A DNA stretch of 64,000 nt from Plazaster borealis (taxonomy: Eukaryota; Echinodermata; Asteroidea; Forcipulatida; Labidiasteridae), in contig JAJGQC010000047.1 of NCBI GenBank assembly GCA_021014325.1, positions 25,547 to 89,546 on the forward strand, written 5' to 3'. How positions within the stretch are numbered: the stretch's first letter is position 1; each line of letters starts with the position of its first letter. The translations under genes were made by a program, and so were the position numbers. A model generated the notes under the pieces. That model ran no database searches. It saw nothing but the letters and a program-made list of their open reading frames with translations, and was not told where the DNA came from. Below, piece after piece: positions 34,787 to 46,900 of the stretch.

Positions 34787-34939
34787 TAGACCCCTTGCAT
34801 ACGCCGCCATCGCTGAGGTCAACCAATGGAAACGTGCAAGAGTGTACGCGCCACGCACAACTCTCAGCCAGTGGTAAGTCTTCCTTTGACCTCAGTGAGG
34901 GCACTGTTTGAGCTTGTGATGTCATATGCAAGGGGTCTA
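34787..34939. repeat. 153-bp MITE with 14-bp perfect TIRs
   Basis: tagaccccttgcat and atgcaaggggtcta are the ends. Inside, cgctgaggtcaaccaatgga and tcctttgacctcagtgag form a second inverted pair, so most of the element can fold. Superfamily unknown. Confidence 0.7.
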
Positions 34940-35462
34940 TACATTTGTTCATTGGAAAATACCTCTAAGCTCAGAGCAGTTTTTACAAGACAAGCAAAGT
35001 GAATGAGGGAGAGACATAGTGAAATAAATCTTCACTTAACAGAAATAATAATAGAGTATGAATCATCTCCTGATTTATTGACATCGTCTAAAGTTGGGAA
35101 TATATGTTGCTTTAGAGACAGGGTAGCATTAATCAAAACAAGTCTAAATGAGCAATAATCCACTGTAATGTCAATCTTGATTATATACAGATCAAACTTA
35201 CTCCAAAAACTACAACTAATGTTAGTCTAGTCAGTCTGTGCAAAAAAATGGTTTGACACGGACAAAATTGCAACAGAAATGATTTCTGTTGAGTCTCTTG
35301 AAACCCTCCCAAACAACATATCAAAAAGGTAGAAAAAGGAAGTTGGGGAAAAATTGCTAATATGCATAAAATCAAACGGCCTCTTCGCCTCTATTTTCAA
35401 TAGCTTAAAGGCACCTGGAAATAGTTTTTTAATTTTTTTACAGCAGAGTATATGTATATTAA

Positions 35463-35828
35463 AGGCATCGTACACGTTTGGTAAATACTCAAAATATATA
35501 TTAGCATGAAAACTGACTTGGTAACAAGTAACAGAGAGCTGTTGATAGTATAAAACATTGTGAGAAACGACTCCCTGTGAAGTAACGTGTAGTTTTTGAG
35601 AAAGAGGTAATTTCTCACTAAAATAATAAAGGACTTCTAGCTAGAAGCCTTTTATTCCTATCTGAAAGCACACAAATTTCTACAACAAGGTGTTTTTCTT
35701 TCATCATTTTCTTGCAACCGATGACCAATTGAGCCCAAATTTTCACAGGCTTGTTATATTATGCATTTGTTGGGATACACCAAGTGAGAACACTGGTCTT
35801 TGACAATTACCAAGCGTGTACGATGCCT
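35463..35828. mobile_element. 366-bp palindromic MITE in a TTAA site, copy 1
   Basis: TTAA flanks both ends (35459-35462, 35829-35832). TIRs read aggcatcgtacacgtttggtaa with one difference between the two ends. The middle carries a short perfect palindrome (cttctagctagaag). TTAA targets are typical of piggyBac-like elements, but no transposase is present here. Confidence 0.85.
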
Positions 35829-36056
35829 TTAACAATAAAACAATTTTTGAGTAATTGTTTGTCACGATTTATATGTTAAAAATTGATAAAGTTGTTTGAG
35901 AGTGACTCCGCCCATCCCTTTTGTGACGTCAATCGAGGCAGACTTACGATCGAACATCGACCCCCTCGAACTTGCCTGCATTTACGTGCAAGTAGTGAGC
36001 TTGTATCGTTTCGTTTTGTTATCCCCAAAAAAGGATATTTCGTGCATTTTCCGGCA

Positions 36057-36207
36057 ATGCCCGACCAGGTGCATTGCTGCTGGATGCAACAAACGACTAA
36101 AGATGGTCAGTCAGCATTTGTTTCCTGCACATCCCAAATATAGGCAGTTATGGGCATCGAAAGTCAGGCTTACGAGGGCAAAGTTGTCGGTCCGACATAC
36201 GTTTTAG
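36057..36207 (+). pseudogene. THAP zinc-finger N-terminal fragment
   Basis: After an ATG at 36057 the reading continues, one frame over, as TRCIAAGCNKRLK, then HLFPAHPKYRQLWASKV and RLTRAKLSVRHTF to a stop. C-x4-C near the start, FP, and W about 20 residues later are hallmarks of the THAP DNA-binding domain. The second C-x2-H half is absent. THAP domains occur in P-element-type transposases and cellular factors; here it lies inside a TIR element, so a transposon remnant is inferred. Confidence 0.6.
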
Positions 36208-36702
36208 CGCTGCAGCGTTGTATTTCTGGTGATTGACTTGAGCTGTATGCGGCGCCATGCTGAGCGATCGATTGTCATCAGGGCGCTAAACTACCTCATT
36301 ATTATCTGTGTTTTCGTTATGACCGTGCTCGTATCTTCCGTTTTTAAGACATAGAAAGCAGCATGGGACAGCTCGGGACGGTGAAAAACCTAGTATAAAC
36401 GTCGAATGTACACTGTCCTAGGATTGCATTGGGTGGCGTCCGAATCTGACGCATCATACTGATCAGGTACCCAGGCGTAATGTACAGGGCCAGACTACAC
36501 ATTTTCTCTTCAAATATCCGCGCCTCGATTGACGTCACGAACAGCGCCATGTAAGCGGGGCCTATTTTTAAATTTGTAATTAAAATAAAAACACAATTTT
36601 TTAACCTTAGTTAATTGTTTATTCACATTCCACTCATAAAAATGTATATATTAACGACAAAAGCTTTATTTTGACAAAATACCACTGCCAGGTGCCTTTA
36701 TA

Positions 36703-38100
36703 TGTATGCACACCAGATATTACTAGAAATGAAATCATTATGCACAGCAGATATTACTAGAAATGATATCAATATCACATACATGTAATATTGCATGGAT
36801 ATGATGACTGCATATCTTCCAAAAACATTTGAGCAGGAAAAATTACAAGATGGCTGCCAAAAAAAAATTATCACTAGTTATCACGATAAGAACCAGATTT
36901 GGATGACCTCTGTCAGATTTTAAATGTGATGATAACAAGTAATAAAATAAACAATTCATATTCTTTTGGATGTTACATGACATTTCCCTACATAGCTTAC
37001 AACCTTTTTAAAGGAAATTTTCACAGGTTAGTTTTATTGTATAACAATCAAACGGTTCCAACAACGAAATGTATACCTTCCCTTTCATTTTCCCTTATCC
37101 TTTTTTTTTCCGCAGCTAAAAATCAGGACCACAGAGGTACAACTTTTTTTCCAATGTTATGAAAGCTAAGCACAGACAATATTACAAAATGTATAGAGGT
37201 TCCCTTATACACCCAACCACATGTCTGTGACACCCCCCCCCCTCCTCTCCTAGATATAAAACATAGTTATACACTTGCATTTACCAATGATTTTTACATC
37301 TAACTGACTTCTTTGCATGCCCACCTGATGTCAAGCATTATTTTAGCCTTGATTTATTTCTGTGATTAAATAGTTTGTACTTAACTTGTCTTAATTAGTG
37401 AAACATAATAAACAAATAAACAGTTTACTTTTTCCTGTTACTAACAATAACAAACAATTCTTAGGATCAAAGAAAATGTTCAAAACATATCGCATTAACA
37501 TCTTTGAAGACTATAATTTTTGATGAAATCAAATCTTCTGTTAAAATTATATTTATACAAAATTTGTCAATATAATAATACCTATAGCAAGTTGTTGTAT
37601 CACTTTTCAATTTTTGTATAATACAAATAATTTGTTCAAATTAACATTTAAAGGGTGTGTACAACATTGGTAAGGTTGAAATATAAATGCACACAGATTT
37701 GCACATAACTTGCATGGTACAAAGATGGTCATGGTGGAAAACTTTTCTTGAAATAGTTTTGCTTGAAATGCTATAGTTTTTAGGAAATGAGTAAAACCAT
37801 TAGTCTTTATCACTAGTGATAAATTGTGATGTTTGAAAACAGTGAAAACATATAATGGGGTTTTAGTCGAGTCTTATTCTCAGATTTTCTTTGTTATTTT
37901 GTTCCATTGGTTTTACTTTCATACTTTTTACCACTTAGTATTACATTCGCAACATCATATATAATTTTCATGGCCTTTATAACCGATACAAATGCACAGT
38001 TTTTACGCCTGTCAGAACCCCCCACTAGTCTTAATAACAAAGCAAACATGGCAAATATACAATGGTCAGCTATTTATGAGTAAAGATTTCAAAAGCAACC
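36703..38100. other. No gene recognised
   Basis: AT-rich. Direct repeat agatattactagaaatga near 36716 and 36750. C-run at about 37233-37242. The interspersed segment 37868-37985 matches 25013-25140. Confidence 0.4.
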
Positions 38101-38104
38101 TTAA

Positions 38105-38295
38105 AGGCATCGTACACGTTTGGTAATTACTCAAAATATATATTAGCATAAAACTGACTTGGTAACGAGCAACAGAGAGCTGTTGATAGTATAAAACATT
38201 GTAGGAAACGACTCCCTCTGAAGTAACGTAATTTTTGAGAAAGAGGTAATTTCTCACTAAAATAATAAAACTTCTTGCAAGAAGTTTTATTCCAG
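38105..38295. mobile_element. TTAA-site MITE, copy 2, half element
   Basis: It begins after TTAA at 38101-38104 with aggcatcgtacacgtttggt and runs to the central palindrome aaacttcttgcaagaagttt. The right half is missing. Confidence 0.75.
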
Positions 38296-38899
38296 TAACT
38301 GGGTGAAAGTTCATAATTCCATGTACAGCCACAGGCCTGCTTTGATCATGTCACCAGAGCCTCTTTAAAGGATGATCATAAGTTTATGAACATCCATGAT
38401 TCAAATCCTATAGACATGTAGTTATCGTGGAATACACAAACTGTACATCATGAAATACATGTACAATTGTACATCATATACAAAGGTATGTTTGTTTCCT
38501 AATGGTACATTCATTAATTAGGAGTCACATTGAAAAGGTGAAATACACTGTTTTTAAAAGAGTGCAATTATCACAAAACATATTTATATTAAAGGTAGGC
38601 CTACATACATGTAACACTATTGTACATCACTGGAAAATAGACTGTGCAAGTCTGGCAGGTATTGGAACTTACACTTACAGGACCAAGTTGCTCCTAACCA
38701 TATTGAGTTTTACTTGTGCCTGATTCAGTTTCTTCAAATACTTTAGTTTAACTTAGTTTATGACTATAAACAATTATAATATTTGGGAAAGTGAAATGTA
38801 CCGATGAAATATAAAAGTATTATAAATTTAATAGATGATAATTTTGCATCGGGGATAAAGAATGTAATTTGTTTTTACCCTTAGACCGTTGTGTATTAA

Positions 38900-39263
38900 A
38901 GGCACTGAACACGTTTGGTAATTGTCAAAGACCAGTGTTCTCACTTGGTGTATCCCAACATATGCATAAAATAACAAGCCTGTGAAAATTTGGGCTCAAT
39001 TGGTCATCGAAGTTGCAAGAAAATTATGAAAGAAAAAACACCCACGTTCTACAAGTTTGTGTGCTTTCAGATAGGAATAAAAACTTCTTGCAAGAAGTTT
39101 TTATTATTTTAGTGAGAAACTACCTCTTTCTCAAAAACTACGTTACTTCAGAGAGAGTCGTTTCTTACAATGTTTTATACTATCAACAGCTCTCCGTTGC
39201 TTGTTACCAAGTAAGTTTTATGCTAATATTTGTTTTGAGTCATTACCAATGTGTACGATACCT
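38900..39263. mobile_element. TTAA-site MITE, copy 3, full length with visible empty site
   Basis: TTAA flanks both ends (38896-38899, 39264-39267). The flanks gtgta and gcactg are joined as gtgtattaagcactg at about 39506-39520, an uninterrupted copy of the same host repeat, so the element inserted at TTAA and duplicated it. Orientation is opposite to copy 1. The central palindrome is aaaacttcttgcaagaagtttt. Confidence 0.88.
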
Positions 39264-39299
39264 TTAAGCACTGAAGCTTTCCCGAGTTCTGTGAAAAAA

Positions 39300-39420
39300 A
39301 TCCTCAGGCAAATCACTTGGGTGGAATTCGAACCCATGACCATTGCATTGCTAGAGCAGATGTCTTACCACTAGACCACCCAGCTGCCCGGGGCTAGAAG
39401 CAGTTAGAATCCTATGTTTA
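39300..39420 (-). repeat. tRNA-like element, inverted single copy
   Basis: On the minus strand TGGTCTAGTGGTAAGACATC and GGTTCGAATTCCACC match the units of the adjacent array. It follows the same header sequence that is interrupted by the MITE at 38900-39263. Confidence 0.65.
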
Positions 39421-39554
39421 AGCAATGGGTACATAGCGATTTAACACATGTTAATTTTGCATCGGGATAAAGAATATAATTTGTTTTTACCCTTACACTG
39501 ATGTGTATTAAGCACTGTATACTCAGTACTTACCGAGTAGTGCTAAAACATTTA

Positions 39555-41040
39555 CATCTATTAAATCGTTGCGGTACAGCTGCTAAAACATAGGATTTGA
39601 ACTGCCTCTAGCCACCAGGCTAGCACGGTGGTCTATGGAAAGACATCTGCTCTAGCAATGCAAATCGTGTGTTCGAATCCACACTATGATTTGCCTATTA
39701 AATCTTTGCGGTACCCGCTGCTAAAACATAGGATTTGAACTGCCTCTAGCCACCAGGCTATGGTGGTCTATGGTAAGACATCTGCTCTAGCAATGCAAAG
39801 GTTGTGGGTTCGAATCCCACCCGAGTGATTTGCCTATTAAATCTTTGCTAACACATAGAATTTGAACTGCCTCTAGCCACCAGACTAGCACGGTGGTCTA
39901 TGGTAAGACATCTGCTCTAGCAATGCAAAGGCCGTGTGTTCGAATCCCACCCGAGTGATTTGCCTATTAAATCGTTGCAGTACCCGCTGCTAACACATAG
40001 GATTTGAAATGCCTCTAGCCACCAGGCTAAAACGGTGGTCTAGTTGTAAGACATCTGCTCTAGCAATGCAAAGGTCGCGTGTTCAAATCCCACCCGAGTG
40101 ATTTGCCTATTAAATCGTTGCAGTACCCGTTGCTAACACATAGGATTTGAACTGCCTCTAGCCACCAGGCTAACACGGTGGTCTATGGTAAGACATCTGC
40201 TCTAGCAATGCAAAGGTCGCGTGTTCAAATCCCACCCGAGTGATTTGCCTATTAAATCGTTGCAGTACCCGCTGCTAACACATAGGATTTGAACTGCCTC
40301 TAGCCATCAGGCTAACACGGTGGTCTATGGTAAGACATCTGCTCTAGCAATGCAAGGTCGGGTATGTTCGAATCCCTCGCGAGTGATTTGCCTATTAAAT
40401 CGTTGCAGTACCCGCTGCTAACACATAGGATTTGAACTGCCTCTAGCCACCAGGCTAGCACGGTGGTCTAGTTGTAAGACATCTGCTCTAGCAATGCAAG
40501 GTTGTGTGTTTGAATCACCCGAGTGATTAGCCTATTAAATCGTTGCAGTACCCGCTGCTAACACATAGGATTTGAACTGCCTCTAGCCACCAGGCTAACA
40601 CGGTGGTCTAGTTCTAGGACATCTGCTCTAGCTATGCAGGTCGTGTGTTGGAATCCCACCCGAGGTGGTGCCTATTAAATCGTTGCAGTACCCGCTGCTA
40701 ACACATAGGATTTGAAATGCCTCTAGCCACCAGGCTAACACGGTGGTCTATGGTAAGACATTTGCTCTAGCAATGCAAAGGTCGTGTGTTCGAATCCCAC
40801 CCGAGTGATTTGCCTATTAAATCGTTGCGGTACCAGCTGCTAACACATAGAATTTGAACTGCCTCTAGCCACCAGGCTAACATGGTGGTCTATGGTAAGA
40901 CATCTGCTCTAGCAATGCAAAGGTCAGTTGTTGAATCCCACCCGAGTGATTTGCTTATTAAATCTTTGCGGTACCCGCTGCTAAAACATAGGATTTGAAC
41001 TGCCTCTAGCCACCAGGCTAACATGGTGGTCTAGTGGTAT
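39555..41040 (+). repeat. tRNA-like tandem array, ~142-bp unit, ~10.6 copies
   Basis: Units start near 39557, 39693, 39834, 39965, 40107, 40249, 40392, 40530, 40672, 40814 and 40957. Each has ctattaaatcgttgcagtac, gaactgcctctagccacc, then a tRNA-like block: TGGTCTAGTGGTAAGAC-type A box, tctgctctagcaatgcaaag and GGTTCGAATCCCACC-type B box. Unit 2 has a perfect T stem (GTGGG/CCCAC). Several units have damaged B boxes (ttcaaatcc, tttgaatc, ttggaatc), and the anticodon stem is weak in all of them. Tandem tRNA-derived repeats are likelier than working tRNA genes. Confidence 0.85.
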
Positions 41041-41896
41041 ATCAAATACTGGTGATTATTTGATTCTTTGTTTTGATACCATTTATTGTTTTAACTTCAT
41101 TTTCATAACATTGAATTCAAGTCTCAGAAAATTTTGCAATCAAATATCAAGAACAGAAAAACCTCCATTGAATCAGAAGATAATACACTAAGGTTCTAAT
41201 CTGAGTACATTATTTGAGAAACCATACAAGCATGTCAATGGTACAACACTTTTACATGTAAACCAAAGATGAATCATTATCATCTAAGCTACAAAATCAC
41301 AATTTATGAAACTGCACAAATTAAGTAGTATGTGTATTGTATGCACGATCTTAGGCCTATCTCAAGCTGGAGTATTGAGCAAAGTGGAATCAGTTTGTGA
41401 TCTCTACTCACCTCAGCACTGTGTACTGTTGACAAAGATGTAAAAGATACGTCTGCAATCCTGTCAGGATGTTCCTTGTTTTACAGCAGTCTTATTTCCT
41501 GGTGGAATGCAGGAATCTGCCTTAACAAATACAGTCCTGGAAACACCTTTGTAGCAAGGTTGTACATGTAGACCATAGGGCGAGCCGATTTTAACGCTTG
41601 TCTTGTACTCCACATGTTGTGACTACCTGAAACTTATTTAAGAATTAAGCATAATATTTTAAAGAAATTAATTTATGTGTTCCCACACTGGGAAGTGGAG
41701 CATTTGATGAAAAAGGTCAAATCGCGAATTTAATCCACGACGTTGCTAAGACTATCAATTCATCGATTGGCCCATCAGATCACAAAGTGACAGATTTTGC
41801 TAGTCCGCCAATCAGAAAAATTGTATTAACGGCTTTGGTACTGCGTCATGTGACACATGTACTGTGTCACCTGACATGCCTTGACGGTTCGCCGTA
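41041..41896. other. No gene recognised; 5' flank of the next gene
   Basis: Upstream of the ATG at 41897 the sequence becomes less AT-rich from about 41745, which could hold a promoter, but no specific element is evident. Confidence 0.35.
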
Positions 41897-42251
41897 ATGA
41901 TGTCTGTCGATGCGAAATCTTATCGAAGTCGTCAAAAATAGGTGTTTTGCTCATTGTTCTAGTGTTTCCGAAGACATCAAACCTTTTACGAGCAAACGGT
42001 GGAACACATTTGTAAGCAGTGTGAATATTTGGAAAGATTTAGTGGGGTATCAGGCTGATGTAGCGAGAGCTTTTTAGACGAAGTTCAAGTTGGACCTGAT
42101 GCACTGGTCGATACTGCAGGCTTACCAGTACCGGAATTTGGTGGCTATCACCCGGCGTGCTATCGCTATTTCACAGATTCATCCAAGCAAGAGAGGGGAA
42201 AATTAAACAAAGAGAAACAACAAACAGATGCTGCATCATGTCAGACTTCAG
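41897..42251 (+). pseudogene. Exon 1 of a PIN-like/CXC family gene, frameshifted
   Basis: A possible start is ATG 41897 (MMSVDAKSYRSRQK). The recognisable part reads SEDIKPFTSKRWNTFVSSVN, then WKDLVGYQADVARAF in one frame and LDEVQVGPDALVDTAGLP, GYHPACYRYF in the next, ending at a CAG/GTAAGC donor. The frame changes at a T run near 42070, where one more T would restore it, and probably once near 41940. An H-x3-C pair (HPAC) recurs in exon 2. The gene is assigned by its exon 2. Confidence 0.6.
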
Positions 42252-43542
42252 GTAAGCCATACATTTAACTCTTTCACGCGTCGACCGTTAGCTAGCGACC
42301 GGTAAAATCCCTTCAGACAAAAAATTGTAAAACGAAAAATAAAGATCGCACGGCCACACAGTTTTCAGAATGGGAGGGAAGAAGAGAGAGGACTCTTGAG
42401 GGTGCTATTGTGACCTCTTTTTTTTTTTTTTGGGGGTGTTTGCCAATTGCCATTTGCAAAAAAAACGAGTGAACAATTATTGTGTCAAAATGATCAATTT
42501 ATCACTAAAATAAATGATGCATGCAGGAACTTACATTTACATGGACTAAACTAATTTTAATGTCCGAATTTTTTCACTCACAATAAATTGAGTCAACACA
42601 AACCTGATTTACTTATAGTCTTGCAGCTAAAATCAATTCAATAAAAACTTACTTGAAATCAGAAGTGGTAAGTTGTATGATGTAAACTCTAATTATAATT
42701 TTAAAAAAGACATGAATATAATGGTTATGTTTACATGAATAATGTTTTATAGCTTTCTGACGACTAATAATGTCTAAAAAACTGCCACACGTCAAGCCAG
42801 GCTCAATTTGTTGACATTTTGAAGGGGAAAAAATGTACGGTAGCTTATATGTAAAATCAAAAGTGGTAAAGGTTATTTTATGTCAACTTTAAGAAAAAAT
42901 AATGGTTATGTTCACGTGAATAATGTCTTAGTTTTCTGACAGGTTTTGTCTAGAAAGCTGTAACACGGCGGAGCCATGCTCAATTTGTTTGCAACCCCAA
43001 AATGTACCGTAGCCTATATTTGAAATCAAAAGTGGGAAAGGTGTTCGAAGTGGTAAAGGTGTTTTATGATGTCAACTTTAAGAAATTATATTCGCATAAA
43101 TAATAACTTAGTTTTCTGACGGCTTTTGTCTAAAAAGCCGTCATCGGCGAAGCCATGCTCAATTTTTTGTTTTTGGCAATGTTAACCTTTGATTGTTTTG
43201 TAGCATGTACACTTTGAACACCTTGAAATGTTATTTGTGCTTAGATTTAAACGGAATGTTCACATACAATTTGTGCATTATAATATAATGACATAGTTTT
43301 AAAAAAAATTCTCCACATTCATAACTCTGTCCAATACAGCCTGGTTTTTTAAGTATTCAAGTACAGTTTTGAATACAGCTGATTTTTTTTATAGCGATAA
43401 ATCAGATAGCTACTGTTATGACTGTGTGAATTTTATTTTAATTGCATGCATAATTGTTTAAACATGATTTTAAGTTGGAAAATCACCAATTCCTCACAAT
43501 TTTTGTTTTATTTGTACAGAATTGGAGCCTTCTACGTGTGGC
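42252..43542. other. Intron of the PIN-like/CXC gene
   Basis: It contains a T run at about 42418-42432 and three related segments near 42660, 42855 and 43030 (tcaaaagtggtaaaggt, then atgtcaactttaag, then cttagttttctgac), that is, an imperfect ~180-230-bp repeat. Confidence 0.5.
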
Positions 43543-43970
43543 GTGTCGTGGCCGAGCGGATAAGAACACCGAACTCAAGCTCTGGTGTTTCTGATCAGCA
43601 GAGTGTGGGTTCGAATCCCAGTCGTGACACTTGTGTCCTTAAGCAAGATACTTAACCACATGCTTCGTCCTTCGGATGGGACGTTAAGCCGTAGGTCCCG
43701 TGTGTTGTGTAATGCACGTTAAAGAACCCAGTGCACTTATCGAAAAGAGAAGGGGTTCGCCCCGGTGTTCCTGGTTTGATCGGCAGCATATTGCGCCACA
43801 GCACCTTGTAAACCATTGCATGGTGCTATGTAAAGGACTTGGTCTCATACTTCAAAACGTAGCTCCACAATACCTTAAGGGAAAATAATGAACGTTAAAA
43901 GCGCCTTGAGCGTCACTGAGTGACGGATATGTGCGCTATATAAGAAGCCACTATTATTATTATATTACGT
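43543..43970 (+). mobile_element. tRNA-Leu-derived SINE, full length
   Basis: A type II tRNA-Leu head occupies 43543-43630, with GTGGCCGAGCGGATAAG (A box), anticodon CAA, a long variable arm and GGTTCGAATCC (B box). The body includes taatgcacgttaaagaaccc and a block ending gcgctatataagaagcc, followed by an (ATT)n tail at about 43951-43965. The tail ends about 15 bases before the acceptor of exon 2. Pol III transcription from the internal promoter is expected for the class. Confidence 0.88.
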
Positions 43971-43979
43971 CAAGTGCAG

Positions 43980-46900
43980 GTGGTCAAGCTCCAGGTCCGT
44001 CCTCAGCCTCAGCAGAAAGACGCTTGCGGTCAAAATCCCGTGTTGCTGGTGCTTCAACGCAGCCCTCTCTCTCTGCCCACATTCTACCAAAGAGTTGCAT
44101 CATCTGTCGAAAAAATAAAACTTATAAGGACTCTGAGGAAGAAAAGAAGGAACCATTAATGTTGTGTGAACAGCCGGATGGTGGAAAACTAGCTACAGCT
44201 GCCAAAGACAAGAAGGACGACCACATTCTTCTTCAGATCCAGGACCGAGACTGCGTAGCAATAGAGGTGAGGTATCATCGCAGTTGTTTCAGGAGCTTCA
44301 CTGTCTACCAATCGAGGAAGAGGGTTGAACCCATCATGGAGCAGAAGTATGGAAAGGCATTCGTTACATTTGCAGTTATGTTGTAGACAAGAAGATCATA
44401 CAAGAGAAGCAAATATATAGAATGACAGCATTGAGAAGATTGTTTGTAAAAGCCGTTAAAGATGTTGAGTCTAAAGATGCATCGAGTTACAAGAGCTACA
44501 GCCTTAAACAACGCCTGAAACGAAAGTATCCACAACTCTGCTTTCTTCAGCCCAAGAAGAGGTATGCAAGTGAAATGGTGTATGTCGAGACGCTATCAAC
44601 TGAAGACCTCGTGCCAAAAGCAGTTGATTCTGAAGAATATGACACAGACACCACCACTGATACAGACACCACAGATGTTGATGAAATAATAGAACCTCCA
44701 AAGAAGCGACAAAAGGGCGGGAATGGTACTCGATCCAAACCTTCAATGGCTTCACTTCGAGATCGTTTCTCCACTGCACTGGACCTAAAGGAAGATGTCA
44801 TGCAGACCAACGCCAGTCTACCATGGCCTCCAACATCATCTGATTTAACATTGGAATCTGCACGCACAATAGTATCCACCAAGCTGTACAATTTTCTAGC
44901 ATGGGTTGTAGGTGCTTCTGCTGATCCAGAAGAAGAGGAGAAAGTGAAGATAGGAGCAGCAGAAGATCGTCAGTATCCTTACAATTTGTCAAGATATTAT
45001 CTACTTGGCTACAAAGGGGAGGAAGATGATGCCCAAACATACATCTCTATCAATGGCAATGCGTCATCTGAGTGGGTCATCACAGCTGATTGGGCCACTT
45101 AACGGTTTTGGATATTGTGTGTCGCACACCATTGCTTTGGAGCATGATACGGCTATAGGGCTGCAGGAGATAGAGAAAGGTTCAAGTGCGCTTCCGTCCA
45201 GTCTGGAAAAGTCATCCTACACTACTCTAGTCTGGGACAATAACGACTTTGGGGAAAGAACACTTTCAGGAAAAGGGACGACTCATAACACAAATGGGAT
45301 AGCTGTACAACATGCACATCTTGCTGCTGTAATCCCTAAAGCTTTACCAGCTCAGAGTATGAAGAAGACAAGACAACGATCTTGCCCGCACCTGCTACAA
45401 TACTGGTGAGATTCACTGGCCAGAAGAATACATCGCCAGAGGCATTTGATGATTCTGTGGCGCTTTGAGATGAGTCAGTACAACGATGTTCTACGTTCAA
45501 ACAAAGAACAGGATGAAGCCTTCTATGTTGCAAAATCGTCACAGGAACGACTACTGCCATCTTGGACTGGATTTAATCAACTGCTTTCATCCAATATCCC
45601 TCCTAAGGCAACAATAGCTTATTTGCCAGTGATAGATGCCAGCCCAACTGATTTTAACACCGTCCACACTGTACTACAACGAAGCTGGAGATAGCAGCTC
45701 AATTGGCACTTCCAGCTATTGTGATAGTGGTTGACCAGGCCATTTATTGCAAAGCTCAAACAATCCACTGCAAGATCCAATATTTCTGAAGAAGATAGTC
45801 ATTCGCCTGGGGCTTTCACACAACGATGACAGCACTTGCTTGTATTGGGAAGCGATTTCAGGAGGCAGGACTGCAAGATATTCTTATTGAAGCAGGTGTT
45901 GTAGCTACAGGCTCGGTGACTGGTGTGATGAACGGCCACAACTACAATAGAAGTATCAGATGTCACAAGCTTATGGCCGAAGCACTTCATTGCTAGCGCT
46001 GGCAGAGCTTCATGGGTTCTTTGGAAGAGGAGAAGCAACATCAGTACGGAGAAGCAGTGGCATCTCTACAAGGGTCATTTCCAAGTGAATTCACCAACCA
46101 AGTTCAAGGAGAGTTGTACCAAGAAATGGTCAAGGAGTATGGGGATTTCATTGAAGAAGGAAAGAAGGATGCTACTTTCAAATTTTGGTCTTCCTATCTT
46201 GATTTGGTTGGAAATGTCCTCCTGTTCATACGTGCAACACGAGAAGGGGATTGGCAACTACATCTTGCTTCAGTCAGAGCCCTGCTTCCTTGGATGTTTG
46301 CCTATGACAGAACAAATTATGCACGGTACCTGCCAGTTTATTGGATCGAGATGAGCCAACTTTCTACCACCATCCATACATTTACGATGCGCAGCTGATG
46401 AAGGGTCACTTTGGAGTGCAACGCCAAGACAGTCATGGGTTTGCACAGGTGGCATGCGATATGACCATTGAGCAGACAGTAAATAAAGACACAAAGACCA
46501 GAGGAGGAGTAAAGGGTTTTTCAAACAACCAAGGAGCTACAAACCGCTGGGTCAGAGGCCACCATGAAAGAGCCCTTATCACAAGACAGTGTGAAGAAAT
46601 GGCTGGAAAGGGTGAGAAGTCTTCAAAAAGAGCAGACCTAACAAAAAGCAGGATGACAAGGGACCAGCAGGATGTAGCCAATATCATGAGTACCGTCAAC
46701 AGCATGACAAATCCCTTTGTGGTCGATCGAGAGACAGATGCTGATGATCTTGTGCATCTCTCATCAGGCATGTTGCATCAGTCAGCTGTGTGCTCAGATC
46801 TACTGAAAGCAGGAGAAGGGGGAGGTCGATTCATCAACTTCGGCCAAAACCAGACAACAAGGAGATGCTCGATCTTAACAAGCCCATCACCAAGATGAAA

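Larger units (their letters stand above)
35406..36700. mobile_element. TIR element with a THAP remnant and a nested MITE
   Basis: TAAAGGCACCTGG at the left and its complement at 36688-36700 form 13-bp terminal repeats. A second inverted pair, gtgacgtcaatcgaggc at about 35927 and its complement near 36520, lies inside. A complete TTAA-type MITE sits near the left end (35463-35828). No transposase is seen beyond the THAP fragment. Target duplication is unclear. Confidence 0.55.

Noticed and set aside
39555..41040. A cluster of functional tRNA genes
   Set aside because: Anticodon stems do not pair well, several B boxes are mutated, and units sit in a strict tandem repeat with long non-tRNA parts.
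44305..46771. Long minus-strand frames opposite the PIN-like/CXC gene
   Set aside because: They mirror the recognisable plus-strand coding sequence and contain no motif of their own.
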